A DNA stretch of 33,525 nucleotides from an uncultured Spartobacteria bacterium (lineage in GTDB: Bacteria > Verrucomicrobiota > Verrucomicrobiia > Chthoniobacterales > Chthoniobacteraceae): contig CAIWVL010000046.1 in assembly GCA_903916085.1 (NCBI GenBank), positions 1 through 33,525 on the forward strand. The letters run 5' to 3'. This document shows positions 1 to 8,787 of the stretch, one piece after another. The notes below the pieces were generated by a model. It saw only the letters and a program-made list of their open reading frames with translations, had not been told where the DNA came from and searched no databases. The position numbers and the translations under genes were made by a program. Numbering within the stretch: the stretch's first letter is position 1; every line of letters starts with the position of its first letter.

Positions 1-1132
1 AGGTGATGATCTTTCCGTAATTGGGGGTGAACTTATTTTCAGGATCCTCAGTGGTGACGCGGCACTGCACCGCATACCCGTTGCGAGGCACTGACTCCTG
101 CGCGGGAAGCATCAGTTCTGGGCCGTGCAGTTGGGCGCCCTGCGCAATAAGAATCTGGGAGCGAACGAGATCAATACCTGTGATTTGCTCGGTGACCGTG
201 TGCTCCACTTGGATGCGCGGGTTCATCTCGATAAAAAACCAGGCCTTGGTGTCGAGATCGTACAAGAACTCAACCGTGCCTGCGTTGTCGTACCCGATCT
301 CGCGAGCGATCCGGACGGCTGCATCGCAGAGTTCAGTGCGCACGCGTTCGTCGAGGCAAACCGAGGGTGCAATCTCAACCACCTTCTGGTGGCGACGCTG
401 CACGGAACAGTCGCGTTCGTGCAGATGCAAAACGTTCCCGTGGGCATCTCCAAGCACCTGCACTTCAATGTGTTTAGCGCGTGGGATGTATTTCTCCAAG
501 AACACGGCAGAATTCCCAAAAGCGCGTTCCGCCTCGCCCTGAGCCTCATCGAGAAGTGCTGCGAGATCCTCGGATTTCCGCACCACACGCATCCCGCGAC
601 CGCCGCCCCCGAAAGCGGCCTTGATGATCAGTGGGAAGCCGATTTCCTTGGCAATCGCCAGGGCCTCAGCCCGGTCGCTCACGGGATCTTCCGTACCCGG
701 GAGAGTGGGAACGTGGAGTTTTTGCGTGAGGGCGCGCGCGGCGACTTTATCGCCCATGAGCTCCAGCAACTCTGGCTTCGGCCCCACGAAAGCGATTCCA
801 GCCGCCGCACATGCACGGGCAAAGTGGGCATTTTCAGCGAGAAAGCCGTACCCTGGATGGATCATGTCGACGCCCTTTTCTTTGGCGAGGGCAACGATCC
901 CTTCAATGTCTAAGTAAGCTCCAACCGGGCCTTTACCTTCACCGACGAGATAGGCTTCGTCGGCCTTAAAGCGGTGCATGGAAAAGCGGTCTTCCTGTGC
1001 GTAAATGGCGACCGTCCGGAGGCCAAGTTCCGTGGCTGCTCGCATGATGCGAATGGCAATTTCAGAACGGTTTGCCACCAAGAGCTTTTTGGAGCCGATG
1101 ACGGAAGCGAGAGAAGTAGTCGAGCAAGACAT
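1..1132 (-). CDS. pyc: Pyruvate carboxylase, N-terminal part (3' end outside window)
   Basis: The ORF track misses this because the frame runs off the left edge; I translated it from the minus strand. It starts at ATG 1132 (MSCSTTSLASVIGSKKLLVANRSE) and stays open to base 1, about 377 codons. The biotin-carboxylase domain is visible: ATP-grasp N-lobe 'LLVANRSEIAIR', glycine-rich loop 'AAFGGGGRGMRVV', 'EKYIPRAKHIEVQVLGD', 'HERDCSVQRRHQKVVEIAP' and catalytic 'FIEMNPRIQVEHTVTE'. The phrases 'HRFKADEAYLVGEGKG', 'VGAYLDIEGI' and 'VQCRVTTEDPENKF' are typical of pyruvate carboxylase rather than AccC, so the missing part should hold the carboxyltransferase and biotinyl domains. Known role: ATP- and biotin-dependent conversion of pyruvate to oxaloacetate. 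No Shine-Dalgarno site precedes the start. The main alternative is a stand-alone acetyl-CoA carboxylase subunit. Confidence 0.88.
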   Translation of the reverse strand, partial: MSCSTTSLASVIGSKKLLVANRSEIAIRIMRAATELGLRTVAIYAQEDRFSMHRFKADEAYLVGEGKGPVGAYLDIEGIVALAKEKGVDMIHPGYGFLAENAHFARACAAAGIAFVGPKPELLELMGDKVAARALTQKLHVPTLPGTEDPVSDRAEALAIAKEIGFPLIIKAAFGGGGRGMRVVRKSEDLAALLDEAQGEAERAFGNSAVFLEKYIPRAKHIEVQVLGDAHGNVLHLHERDCSVQRRHQKVVEIAPSVCLDERVRTELCDAAVRIAREIGYDNAGTVEFLYDLDTKAWFFIEMNPRIQVEHTVTEQITGIDLVRSQILIAQGAQLHGPELMLPAQESVPRNGYAVQCRVTTEDPENKFTPNYGKIIT

Positions 1133-1176
1133 AAGGGGGTCGCCGGAAAGATAAAGGCAAGCTAGTGGGGATGGGA

Positions 1177-1198
1177 AGAATGGGATTCAAGGAGAGGG
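1177..1198 (-). repeat. Pyrimidine-rich 22-bp leader element, copy near pyc
   Basis: Read on the minus strand: CCCTCTCCTTGAATCCCATTCT, 20 of 22 identical to 28559-28580. It lies between the xth stop and the pyc start. Function unknown. Confidence 0.45.
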
Positions 1199-1220
1199 AG
1201 TCCCATGGAGTCCCATTGCC

Positions 1221-1970
1221 TCACGCCAAATCCACAGCCACGGGGCAGTGGTCGGAACCAGTCACGTCACCTAAGATCCACGCGCGATTGAGCCGGGGGC
1301 GTAGCGTGGCGCTCGCCAAAAAGTAGTCGATCCGCCACCCAATGTTCCGTTCCCGCGCGCGCGCCATGGGACTCCACCAAGTGTAGTGGCCGCCGGCCTT
1401 CTCAAACTCGCGGAACGTGTCCACAAACCCGGCATCCACAAATGCCTGAAAGCCGCTTCGTTCTTCGGCGGTAAAGCCATGATTCCGGGTATTATCCTTG
1501 GGGCGAGCAAGATCCAGTTCCTGATGCGCCACGTTTAAGTCCCCGCAACACACTACCGGCTTGAGCGCCTCCAGCGCTTTCAAGTACGCCAAAAAATCCC
1601 GATCCCACTCCTGTCGATACGGCAAACGTGCCAGTTCTCTCTGCGAATTAGGCACATACACGCACACCAAATAAAACCCCGCAAACTCAGCTGTTAACAC
1701 CCTGCCCTCCCGATCGTGTGCCGCTACGCCGATGCCGGTGCTCACAGAGAGCGGTGGGATCCGAGTCAGCAATGCCGTCCCGGAATACCCTTTCTTTTCT
1801 GCGCTGTTGAAAAAGGCGCTATAACCTTCCCAGGCTGGGGTCACATCTGCCTCGGTACATTTAGTTTCCTGCAAGGCAAGAATGTCGGGCGCTTCGGTAG
1901 CAAGAAATTCACCAAAGTTCTTGCGCATCACAGCGCGCAACCCGTTAACGTTCCAAGAGATAAGTTTCAT
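1221..1970 (-). CDS. xth: Exodeoxyribonuclease III
   Basis: 249-aa protein of the endonuclease/exonuclease/phosphatase family. The track ORF (351 aa) extends upstream into folP; family similarity begins at MKLISWNVNGLR, so ATG 1970 is the start. Visible motifs: 'SWNVNGLRA', 'LQETK' (metal-binding Glu), 'YVPNSQ', 'GDLNVAH' (catalytic Asp/Asn), 'WRIDYFLAS' and 'GSDHCPVAV' (catalytic Asp-His). Length is normal for the family. Known role: AP endonuclease and 3'-5' exonuclease in base excision repair. Its 5' end overlaps the 3' end of folP by 26 bp, which suggests translational coupling in a hisJ-folP-xth operon. Confidence 0.93.
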   Translation of the reverse strand: MKLISWNVNGLRAVMRKNFGEFLATEAPDILALQETKCTEADVTPAWEGYSAFFNSAEKKGYSGTALLTRIPPLSVSTGIGVAAHDREGRVLTAEFAGFYLVCVYVPNSQRELARLPYRQEWDRDFLAYLKALEALKPVVCCGDLNVAHQELDLARPKDNTRNHGFTAEERSGFQAFVDAGFVDTFREFEKAGGHYTWWSPMARARERNIGWRIDYFLASATLRPRLNRAWILGDVTGSDHCPVAVDLA

Positions 1971-2829
1971 GAGGTGGTAAGTTTTCAGTCCCGCCAGCGG
2001 CGCCCAGCACTGCGCCGATCGTACGCACAGCCGCACTTGTTGCGCGGACGTTGTGCACGCGGAAAATGTGCGCGCCCCGCAGCATTCCCTGAACCACGCA
2101 CGCCACTGTGCCGGCGTCTCGCTGGGCTGGATCTGTAATGCCCAACACATTTCCAATGACCGTTTTACGCGATACAGGGAGAAGCACAGGCCGACCGAAC
2201 CGATTGAGCCGCTCCAAATGCGCGTAGATCCGGAGGTTGTCGGCAGTTTGTTTGGCGAAGTCGATGCCCGGATCAAGAATCACAGCTTCACGTGGCAGTC
2301 CGGCGGCTTCGACGAGCGCAAGTTTTTCCTCAAAAAACAGTTCCAACGCCTCCAACACGTCTGCGTAGCCAACGTGTGTGTGGGGAACCTTGGGCAGCCC
2401 AATGCTGTGCATCACCAAAAGCGCGGCTCCCGTTTGTGCACAAATGCGTGCATTGGAATCGTCCGGCAAAGCGCCGATGTCATTGAGTATATCGCCTCCG
2501 AGCGCCAACACTTCCCGTGCGACTTCAGGGCGCCAGGTGTTTATGGAAAGCGGCTGTTCGATGCCACTTTCGATCCAGTGCTCTACAAAACCACACAGGC
2601 GATCGACTTCCTCCTGCACGCTAATGGGTTCACGATTGGTGCGGGCGCTCTCGGCCCCGACGTCGATAATGTCCGCGCCATCGGATAAAAGCTGCTGTGC
2701 ATGGGCGAGACACGCCGTGGCATCAGCAAGGCCATCGCCTGAAAATGAATCTGCCGAGAGGTTTACAATCCCCATCACCAAAGGTTGGCGGGGGAACTCA
2801 AAGACATGACCGCGCGCTCGTAAAATCAT
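1945..2829 (-). CDS. folP: Dihydropteroate synthase (divergent)
   Basis: 294-aa TIM-barrel pterin-binding protein. N-terminal 'MGIVNLSADSFSGDG' is the classic DHPS pyrophosphate loop. 'IIDVGAESART' corresponds to the usual DVGGESTRP, 'ILDPGIDFAK' to DPGxGFGK and 'PVSRKTVIG' to GxSRKSxIG. Known role: condensing 4-aminobenzoate with hydroxymethyl-dihydropterin diphosphate in folate synthesis. Oddity: the normally conserved Asp of '(I/V)DT' is Asn here ('PLSINTWRPEV'). It overlaps the upstream PHP gene by 4 bp (ATGA-type) and xth by 26 bp, so the three are probably co-transcribed. Most likely a true but divergent FolP; a paralogue with another pterin substrate cannot be excluded. Confidence 0.85.
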   Translation of the reverse strand: MILRARGHVFEFPRQPLVMGIVNLSADSFSGDGLADATACLAHAQQLLSDGADIIDVGAESARTNREPISVQEEVDRLCGFVEHWIESGIEQPLSINTWRPEVAREVLALGGDILNDIGALPDDSNARICAQTGAALLVMHSIGLPKVPHTHVGYADVLEALELFFEEKLALVEAAGLPREAVILDPGIDFAKQTADNLRIYAHLERLNRFGRPVLLPVSRKTVIGNVLGITDPAQRDAGTVACVVQGMLRGAHIFRVHNVRATSAAVRTIGAVLGAAGGTENLPPHETYLLER

Positions 2830-3659
2830 TCTGCACCCTCCGCCCTTCGCGACGCCGGGAGAGGCACGCTAATGCGGCGCCCCGCCTCAAACCGCACGAG
2901 TTCGGTATAACCCACCTCACGCAGCATTTCGACCGTAGCCTCGAACCCAGCGCCAAGCTCCTCTACTGCATGGGCATCCGAATTAATCAGAACGGGTACG
3001 CCCGCTTCCTTGGCCAGTGCCACAAAGCCCCGCGCCGGGTACAGTTCGCGACAATCCTTACGCAGCCCAGCGGTGTTCACTTCATACGCAAGCCCTGTGT
3101 CCACGAGCGCCTGGATGCTCCCCTCGTAAAACCGCCGCAAATCGCCCTTCGGTACAAAGCCAAACTTCTTGGGCAGATCAGGATGCGCCATAAAATCAAA
3201 CCAACCGGAACGAATGCACTCCTCATAGCGAGCCCAGTATGCGGTCCAGATTTCCTCGGGATCCTGGTCTCGATAGCGGCTCAGATACTTGGGATTATCG
3301 ACTTCAAAGCCGTCGCCCAAATAATGGACACTCCCAATCCAAAAGTCCCAAGAAGCGGCACTACGAAGCTCCTCCCACCAGGACTGGCAGCCATCGAGAT
3401 AATCCATTTCGAGACCGAGTCGGATTGGGAGCTGAGGCAAACGCGCCCTCACATCTTCAATGGATGCAAGGTATTGGGGAAGCTCTTCGCGGAGCATACG
3501 CCAGTCGTCAAAAAGAGACGGCATGGGGTTATGGTCGGCAAATCCGAGTTCATCCAAGCCCAGAGCTAACGCCTTCTGCGCCATTTCCAACGGCCAGCCT
3601 TGCGCATGCCTGCAAAGGGGCGTGTGCACGTGGTAATCGGTGAATCCGGAAAGGGGCAT
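2826..3659 (-). CDS. hisJ: PHP-domain histidinol-phosphatase
   Basis: 277-aa PHP-superfamily phosphoesterase. Metal-binding motifs in order: 'DYHVHTPLCRHAQG', 'FADHNPMPS', 'GLEMDYLDG', 'IGSVHYLGD', 'DFMAHPDLPKKFG' and 'INSDAHAVEELG'. This full set, and the order, match HisJ/HisK-type histidinol phosphate phosphatases, which dephosphorylate L-histidinol phosphate in histidine synthesis. It is first in the minus-strand run and overlaps folP by 4 bp. A divergent 92-bp gap separates it from the UDG-like gene, so its promoter should lie there. Exact substrate is inferred from family only; some PHP proteins of this size act on other phosphates. Confidence 0.82.
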   Translation of the reverse strand: MPLSGFTDYHVHTPLCRHAQGWPLEMAQKALALGLDELGFADHNPMPSLFDDWRMLREELPQYLASIEDVRARLPQLPIRLGLEMDYLDGCQSWWEELRSAASWDFWIGSVHYLGDGFEVDNPKYLSRYRDQDPEEIWTAYWARYEECIRSGWFDFMAHPDLPKKFGFVPKGDLRRFYEGSIQALVDTGLAYEVNTAGLRKDCRELYPARGFVALAKEAGVPVLINSDAHAVEELGAGFEATVEMLREVGYTELVRFEAGRRISVPLPASRRAEGAE

Positions 3660-3751
3660 CCGAACTTTCTACGACAATCCCGTAGCGATTGGGAGAGGTG
3701 AAACGTCCCGCCTTTGCGTTCGATGTGAGCTTGACGTTAGATTCTCGTAAA

Positions 3752-4402
3752 ATGGAGCAGCCAGACCTCATTCCTTTTCAGGCCGACACCCCAGGCATAA
3801 GTGGACGCGCGGTACCGCCCTTCTTCGCCGAGTCCGGACCAATCACATCTGTTATTTTTGGCGAGGCCCCGGGCCCACGCGGAGCGGACCGCAGCGGCAT
3901 TCCGTTCTGGGGCGATGGCGCTGGCCTGCCGTTGTACAGAGCGTTGGAGCGCGCAGGCTGTGCACACATTCCAGATCAAGCATGGGAGCCTTGGGAAGGA
4001 AGTCGTCTCATTGCGGCTGGCCTGCGCCCAACACTTTCCGGCGTAGCGCTTAGCAACGCGTTCCCACGCTGCCCCACTAACGACGGACGCCGTTTCCGCG
4101 CTCCCTCGCGAACAGAACTGCACTCTGCAGAAAATCTCACAAGACTGGAAAACGAACTGCGTGCCGCCATGTTACGAGGAGCCGTCCAAGTCGTAACACT
4201 AGGTCGATGCGCCGGGGACGTTCTTGCACCGCTCGCGGAGAAGCTGGCGCTTCGGCTACTGGCGCTACCGCATCCCAGTGCACAGGGACTCCTCTCAGAC
4301 GCCCCAAATCGAGGCAAAGGCCAGCGTTTAGCGGATCTGCAAACTGCTTGGGAAGAAAGATTAGCGGCGGCTCTCTGCAACCAACCCACGGACCATTTAT
4401 GA
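3752..4402 (+). CDS. Uracil-DNA glycosylase superfamily protein
   Basis: 216 aa from ATG 3752; the track start at 3689 is a TTG that adds 21 unconvincing residues. The core follows the family 4/5 UDG plan: 'VIFGEAPGPRGADRSGIPFWG' (motif 1 and substrate loop), 'LSNAFPRCPTNDGRRFRAP' (the usual NxxKCRPPxNR position), 'VVTLGRCAGDVL' and the C-terminal 'LPHPSAQG' that matches the HPS motif. The Cys residues do not form the CxxC spacing of the 4Fe-4S family 4 enzymes, so it may be a cluster-free relative. Expected role: excision of uracil or another damaged base. Activity is inferred. It is divergent from the PHP gene and convergent with the AlgJ-like gene at 4424. Confidence 0.72.
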   Translation: MEQPDLIPFQADTPGISGRAVPPFFAESGPITSVIFGEAPGPRGADRSGIPFWGDGAGLPLYRALERAGCAHIPDQAWEPWEGSRLIAAGLRPTLSGVALSNAFPRCPTNDGRRFRAPSRTELHSAENLTRLENELRAAMLRGAVQVVTLGRCAGDVLAPLAEKLALRLLALPHPSAQGLLSDAPNRGKGQRLADLQTAWEERLAAALCNQPTDHL

Positions 4403-4423
4403 ATCTGACAATTCCGCACCCGT

Positions 4424-6121
4424 TTAGAGGGTCCCAAGCATCTCCCCCCAATTGATCGGCTCCGCTAAAAGCGCAGGCTCATCAAACTCGCTCCGCTGGA
4501 ATTTTTCTAACGCCTCAGCCACGTCCTCCCATGGCTGCAACTCAAAGCTCACCCGGTCCCCCGGACGCAGCCCCGCCGCACTCGTGAGCACCTGCTCCTT
4601 CATACTCCACGTCAAAACGAGGCACTCCTGCCCCGAGCCCACGCCCTCCGCCTGCACATCCACAAGGTGAACACACACAATGTGTTCTCGATACGGAACA
4701 CTCCCCGGACGAGGCACCGACGAAAGGCGAGATACGATGCCAGTCACCCTTTGACGTGAGCCGGTGGCTATCCCATAAAAACTCGCTGGCGGAGACTCCC
4801 CCGTTTGCATCGACAGCTGCTTCCAGTCTCCAAACGCCAACTCCCGGGCGGCCAGCTCCCAAACGACCACGCGTTTCCTGCGTAACCGGTCGTGACCCGA
4901 AGCCAATTCGCGTTGCAGAAGCTGGCGGGTGGCAAACGCGCCGTCACTGTTACGGACGATCGCGTCCACTGACCGACCAAGCTTGACGCTCAGCTGCTCG
5001 GCAAACCCAGCACCCTCGCCCCAGCCCATCGCACCCATAGAAAAGATGTTCGAGAAACTGTCTCCCAATAAGAGAACATCCGAGTCTGGCGAAGGCTTCC
5101 AGAGTGCATTTTCTTGAGTCACCGGTTGGATTTCTACGGCCTCAGGCGTGAAAAGCGCCTGGTCCTGGGGCAAACCCAACAACCCAAGGGTATCGCCCAA
5201 GCCCGAAACCACCACGGGACGGTTACGCTCCAAACCACGCGTCGGGGGGGCCGACAGCGGCTCAATGGCACGCGCCACCGCGCCGGCAACCGCCTCCATA
5301 GCAGTAGGGGTCCAGTGCGTGTCAGTGGCCAGATACTGCGGTTCACCCGTTGTTTTGAGGCGCTCCAAAAGTACGTCGGTGGCGTCGTAAACCGTCACGC
5401 CCTGTTCCCGGAGGCGGGACACCCAGTCTTCAAAAGAGACATTGTGCCGCGCTCGAACCACATCGGTGCCAGTCAGCCGGTGCCCTTCAATACACGGCTT
5501 CACCGGGACAGGCACAACCACAAGCCGAATGCTTCTTGCGGCTAGTTGCCGTTGAAAATCCACAATACACCCGAGCGAATCTGGGTTGATGTGCTCCTTT
5601 GACTGCCGCGCCTTCTGCACATTCTCCTTCAAAAAGGGCGCGCCATTCACGTAATCCACGTCTTTACGAAAAAAAAGCCACCCACCAGCGGCAGGCAACA
5701 CTTGCTGATTACCCGTGCCTAAAAAGTGCGTCAAAAACGCCTGCACTCTCGGACGCAATGCGCTCATAAGCTGGGAGTGATCCTCCAGCCCCTTCTCAAC
5801 ATCACGCGTCGCGCTTGGGGACGGAAGCAACGCCCAAATTGCGGCAGGTGTGCGCGCCTGAACAAGCAACTCGGCCCTAGGTAACAACCGAGCGAACGCA
5901 GCACCCACAGAAACGTGATCCGAGGTATGAGGGGCTTTTATAAAGAGCGCCGTAGCAAAACCAGCACCCAGCATCAGCAGAAAGCCAACACACAAAACGA
6001 CTCGCGCTCCCCGCGAAAACCGAGTTCCTGTCAAATCGCGCTGCGCCTCCTGCTCACGGGGAGCCAAAGGAGAGTGGAGCGCAGGCGTCTGCTCTGGAGA
6101 AACTGGCGGGGCGCTGTGCAT
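4424..6121 (-). CDS. AlgJ/AlgX-like SGNH acetyltransferase-related protein with extra C-terminal domain
   Basis: 565 aa from ATG 6121, one base after the MBOAT stop; the longer track start lies inside the MBOAT frame. Layout: a basic, proline-rich cytoplasmic N-terminus, one membrane segment (about 41-62, 'VVLCVGFLLMLGAGFATALF'), then a periplasmic SGNH-like domain with 'IVDFQRQLAARSIRLVVVPV' (about 186-205), the Asp-x-His pair 'ATDTHWTP' (D267, H269) and the nucleophile motif 'LLLGDSFSNIF' (Ser about 355). These match the AlgJ/AlgX family, which passes acetyl groups to exopolysaccharide with a partner MBOAT. Residues about 450-540 form an added module resembling the C-terminus of the SGNH protein at 8788. 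Immediately downstream of the MBOAT gene, so almost certainly co-expressed. Confidence 0.82.
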   Translation of the reverse strand: MHSAPPVSPEQTPALHSPLAPREQEAQRDLTGTRFSRGARVVLCVGFLLMLGAGFATALFIKAPHTSDHVSVGAAFARLLPRAELLVQARTPAAIWALLPSPSATRDVEKGLEDHSQLMSALRPRVQAFLTHFLGTGNQQVLPAAGGWLFFRKDVDYVNGAPFLKENVQKARQSKEHINPDSLGCIVDFQRQLAARSIRLVVVPVPVKPCIEGHRLTGTDVVRARHNVSFEDWVSRLREQGVTVYDATDVLLERLKTTGEPQYLATDTHWTPTAMEAVAGAVARAIEPLSAPPTRGLERNRPVVVSGLGDTLGLLGLPQDQALFTPEAVEIQPVTQENALWKPSPDSDVLLLGDSFSNIFSMGAMGWGEGAGFAEQLSVKLGRSVDAIVRNSDGAFATRQLLQRELASGHDRLRRKRVVVWELAARELAFGDWKQLSMQTGESPPASFYGIATGSRQRVTGIVSRLSSVPRPGSVPYREHIVCVHLVDVQAEGVGSGQECLVLTWSMKEQVLTSAAGLRPGDRVSFELQPWEDVAEALEKFQRSEFDEPALLAEPINWGEMLGTL

Positions 6122-6122
6122 T

Positions 6123-7604
6123 CTAAAAAATGGAGTAGATGAAAGGATTGTAGTCCTGAGTAAGCAGAGCCACAACCGCCCCCCAGCCTAACAGAAGCGC
6201 CACGACAGCCTTTTGCCAGGACAGGCACTGGGTCCATTCCCACGTCTGCTGACCGAAAGCCACCACCGAAGCCGCGACCCCTAAGTGCAGCACCAGAAAG
6301 GGTTGCTGCCAGGGACCACCCAAAATCTCGCGCCCCACGGCTGGCCCCCGCGAAAACGCGAACATGCTGCCCAAATAGTCCAAGGCCTCACTCAAAGTTG
6401 CCGAACGAAAAAGCACCCAACCCACAAGCACCACACACAGCGTCAAGGAGCGGCGAAAAAGCAGAGGCAAGCGCAGTCCGGGTGCGACTTTCCCGACGAT
6501 CCGCTCAAAGGCGAGCACGGCGCCATGAAGAGCACCCCAGAGGACAAAGGTCCACGACGCGCCATGCCACAAGCCGCCCAAAAGCATGGTAGCAAATAGA
6601 TTCAAACAGGTCCGCGCTTCTCCTTGCCGGTTTCCTCCGAGAGGAATGTACAAATAATTCCTAAGCCATGAAGAAAGAGAAATGTGCCAGCGCCTCCAAA
6701 AGTCTGTTATCGAAACAGCCGAGTAAGGTGCATTAAAATTACGAGCGAAAACAAATCCAAACAGCAGGCCTAAGCCAATCGCCATGTCGGAATAACCACT
6801 GAAATCAAAATAGATTTGCAGTGCATACGCGGTAACGCCCGTCCACGCATCCACAACACCACGCGTTGCGGCATCAAAAACTGCATCTGCCACTTTGCCG
6901 CAGGGATTAGCGAGAAGCACCTTTTTGCTAAGGCCCAGGAGGAAGAAAGCGGCGCCACGAGCGCATTTGTCTAAGGAAAGAGACCGAGACTTAAGCTGTT
7001 CAGCCAAAAACGAGAATTGTAGAATCGGCCCGGCGACCAAGTGTGGGAACATCGAAACGAAACAGGAGAAATCGATAAAGTTTTCCATCGCCTCCGCTTC
7101 ACCCCGATAGACATCTATAATATAGCTAAGAGCCTGAAACGTATAAAAACTAATTCCCAAAGGAAGCACTACTTGCAAGGTCGTTTGAATACTCGCCGAG
7201 GATATTCCCAAAGCAGCAGTCATTTGATTCCAACTCTCCACACCGAAGTGAAAGTACTTAAAAAAACCCAATGCCAAGAGATTGCTACAAATAGAAAGCA
7301 ATAAAGCGCATTTACGCGTTTGACTGGGCTTACCAGACGCTCCCAATGGCGGCGACGCAACATCGCCGGATTTACTCCACCAACGCCAGCGGTTTCTGGC
7401 GATGACTAGACTCAACAACCAATCAAACGTAGTGGTCGCAAACATCAGCACGATAAAGCGTGGCTCCGCCCAGCCATAGAAGGCGTACCCAGTCACCACC
7501 AGCCACAAATTACGCAACCGTTGCGACGCACCCGCAAGCAGGTAGTAAACCGCCAGCGACACGGGTAGGAAATAAAACAAAAAAAGGTGCGAGCTGAAAA
7601 CCAT
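6123..7604 (-). CDS. MBOAT-family polysaccharide O-acyltransferase (AlgI-like)
   Basis: 493-aa polytopic inner-membrane protein. It carries the AlgI/PatA signatures 'ITDFWRRWHISLSSWLRNYL' (299-318, with His 307), 'YIPLGG' and the catalytic 'LLGGLWHGASWTF' (His about 347), plus 'FFKYFHF' and 'LPLGISFYTFQALSYIIDVY'. Known role: moves acetyl groups across the inner membrane to periplasmic transferases that decorate a polysaccharide such as alginate or cellulose. Length is normal. The AlgJ-like gene follows with one base between stop and start. The stretch 6900-7300 is visibly more AT-rich than neighbouring genes. Substrate polymer is unknown: no synthase gene is in the window. Confidence 0.92.
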   Translation of the reverse strand: MVFSSHLFLFYFLPVSLAVYYLLAGASQRLRNLWLVVTGYAFYGWAEPRFIVLMFATTTFDWLLSLVIARNRWRWWSKSGDVASPPLGASGKPSQTRKCALLLSICSNLLALGFFKYFHFGVESWNQMTAALGISSASIQTTLQVVLPLGISFYTFQALSYIIDVYRGEAEAMENFIDFSCFVSMFPHLVAGPILQFSFLAEQLKSRSLSLDKCARGAAFFLLGLSKKVLLANPCGKVADAVFDAATRGVVDAWTGVTAYALQIYFDFSGYSDMAIGLGLLFGFVFARNFNAPYSAVSITDFWRRWHISLSSWLRNYLYIPLGGNRQGEARTCLNLFATMLLGGLWHGASWTFVLWGALHGAVLAFERIVGKVAPGLRLPLLFRRSLTLCVVLVGWVLFRSATLSEALDYLGSMFAFSRGPAVGREILGGPWQQPFLVLHLGVAASVVAFGQQTWEWTQCLSWQKAVVALLLGWGAVVALLTQDYNPFIYSIF

Positions 7605-7698
7605 GCGAAGCGGGCACTAAAACTCTGGTCAGCAAAATCAGGATTGGAAGCCCAACTGCTGTTTCCTTTATACTCTCGAAGCCCATTTTCAAATAACG
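7605..7698. promoter_or_regulatory. Divergent promoter region of the acetylation island
   Basis: A 94-bp gap between the divergently transcribed MBOAT (minus) and AlgJ-like (plus) genes must hold both promoters. On the plus strand TATACT at 7669-7674 is a good -10 match, with TTGGAA at 7644-7649 as a -35 of rather long spacing (19 bp). I could not place the minus-strand promoter. Confidence 0.35.
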
Positions 7699-7719
7699 AT
7701 GACAACGATTGTGCCCCGG

Positions 7720-8757
7720 ATGCGCTTTTTCTTACGCACGCTTCTCAGCCTGCTGGCGCTGGCCGCCCCAGCACTCTCCATCGCCGTGGACGCGAGAAAC
7801 GCCTCAACTACCAACTCAAGCGCTCAAGCGCCCAGTCCCGTCGTGGAAACAGAAAACGGTACTCTTTTCCTCACCTCAGAACTGCGCTTCCTCCAGTTCC
7901 CGACGTTCTGGGCGGAAGCCGCCCTCAAAGCCGCCCGCTCCCCAAAACCCGAGAATGCCGATCCACTCCCAGCAATTGTCGATTTCCATAAGCAACTCGC
8001 TGAAATGGGAATTCGTTTGTTGCTCGTCCCGGTGCCTCCCAAAGCGTGGTACGCCAAGTTTGCTCCAGAAATCGAGGGCGAGCTCCACGGACGCCAAACC
8101 GATTCTTTAAGCCAATTCTACGCCCGCCTCGCGGAGGAAGGAGTCCAGTGTATCGATTTACGCCCCTCCTTCGCACAACACGAAGCCGCTGGAGAGGCTA
8201 TGTACTGCAAAACCGACTCTCATTGGTCCGGCGCTGGGTGCGTCGTCGCCGCACAAACCGTGGCCACCCAACTAGCTGCGCTTCAAGCGCTTCCCGCCAG
8301 CCCGGCATCGCCCCCCGCGCTGACGCAACGCTGGAGCGACGTCCAAATAAAGGGCGATTTACTGGAGTGGAGTCACGCCTCCAAGACCACCCAGGAAGCG
8401 CTCCGTGTGCGTGAAATCACTCTTCCCCAACACCAGCCGCTGTCTCCTGATGTTGCGAGCCCGATCCTCATCCTTGGCGATAGCCATACTCTTGTGTTTC
8501 ACGATTTTCTCGCGGAACACGCCGGATTTCCCGATCAAATCGCCCTGGAATCTGGTCGCGTCCCAGACTGGATCGGAACCCGTGGTTCAGGCGCTAACGC
8601 GGTGCGTGTGAGCTTATTCCGGCGCAACCTCAAGGATGCGTCCTATCTCGCCGGTAAAAAGGTGGTGATTTGGTGCTTTGCAGCTCGCGAGTTCACGGAA
8701 GCCGAACAGGGCTGGCAGAAAATACCGCTCACTCCACGTGCCAACACAGGGAAATAA
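7720..8757 (+). CDS. Secreted AlgJ/AlgX-like SGNH protein
   Basis: About 345 aa from ATG 7720, giving a clean signal peptide 'MRFFLRTLLSLLALAAPALS'; the track start at ATG 7699 adds 7 residues and is also possible. The domain is paralogous to the 4424-6121 protein: 'IVDFHKQLAEMGIRLLLVPV' matches 'IVDFQRQLAARSIRLVVVPV', followed by 'CKTDSHWSGAGC' (Asp-x-His) and 'ILILGDSHTLVF' (Ser nucleophile motif). The C-terminus 'KKVVIWCFAAREF' also parallels 'KRVVVWELAAREL'. Unlike its paralogue it lacks the C-terminal extension. Likely periplasmic, transferring acetyl groups supplied by the divergent MBOAT. The specific polymer is unknown. Confidence 0.8.
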   Translation: MRFFLRTLLSLLALAAPALSIAVDARNASTTNSSAQAPSPVVETENGTLFLTSELRFLQFPTFWAEAALKAARSPKPENADPLPAIVDFHKQLAEMGIRLLLVPVPPKAWYAKFAPEIEGELHGRQTDSLSQFYARLAEEGVQCIDLRPSFAQHEAAGEAMYCKTDSHWSGAGCVVAAQTVATQLAALQALPASPASPPALTQRWSDVQIKGDLLEWSHASKTTQEALRVREITLPQHQPLSPDVASPILILGDSHTLVFHDFLAEHAGFPDQIALESGRVPDWIGTRGSGANAVRVSLFRRNLKDASYLAGKKVVIWCFAAREFTEAEQGWQKIPLTPRANTGK

Positions 8758-8787
8758 ACTTCGCCCTTTGCCTGATCGTTGATTGCA

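Noticed and set aside
125-913. 262-aa plus-strand ORF
   Set aside because: Antisense shadow of the pyruvate carboxylase gene, which the track omits because it is open at the window edge.
2697-3569. 290-aa plus-strand ORF
   Set aside because: Antisense to folP and the PHP gene, both of which carry full sets of family motifs.
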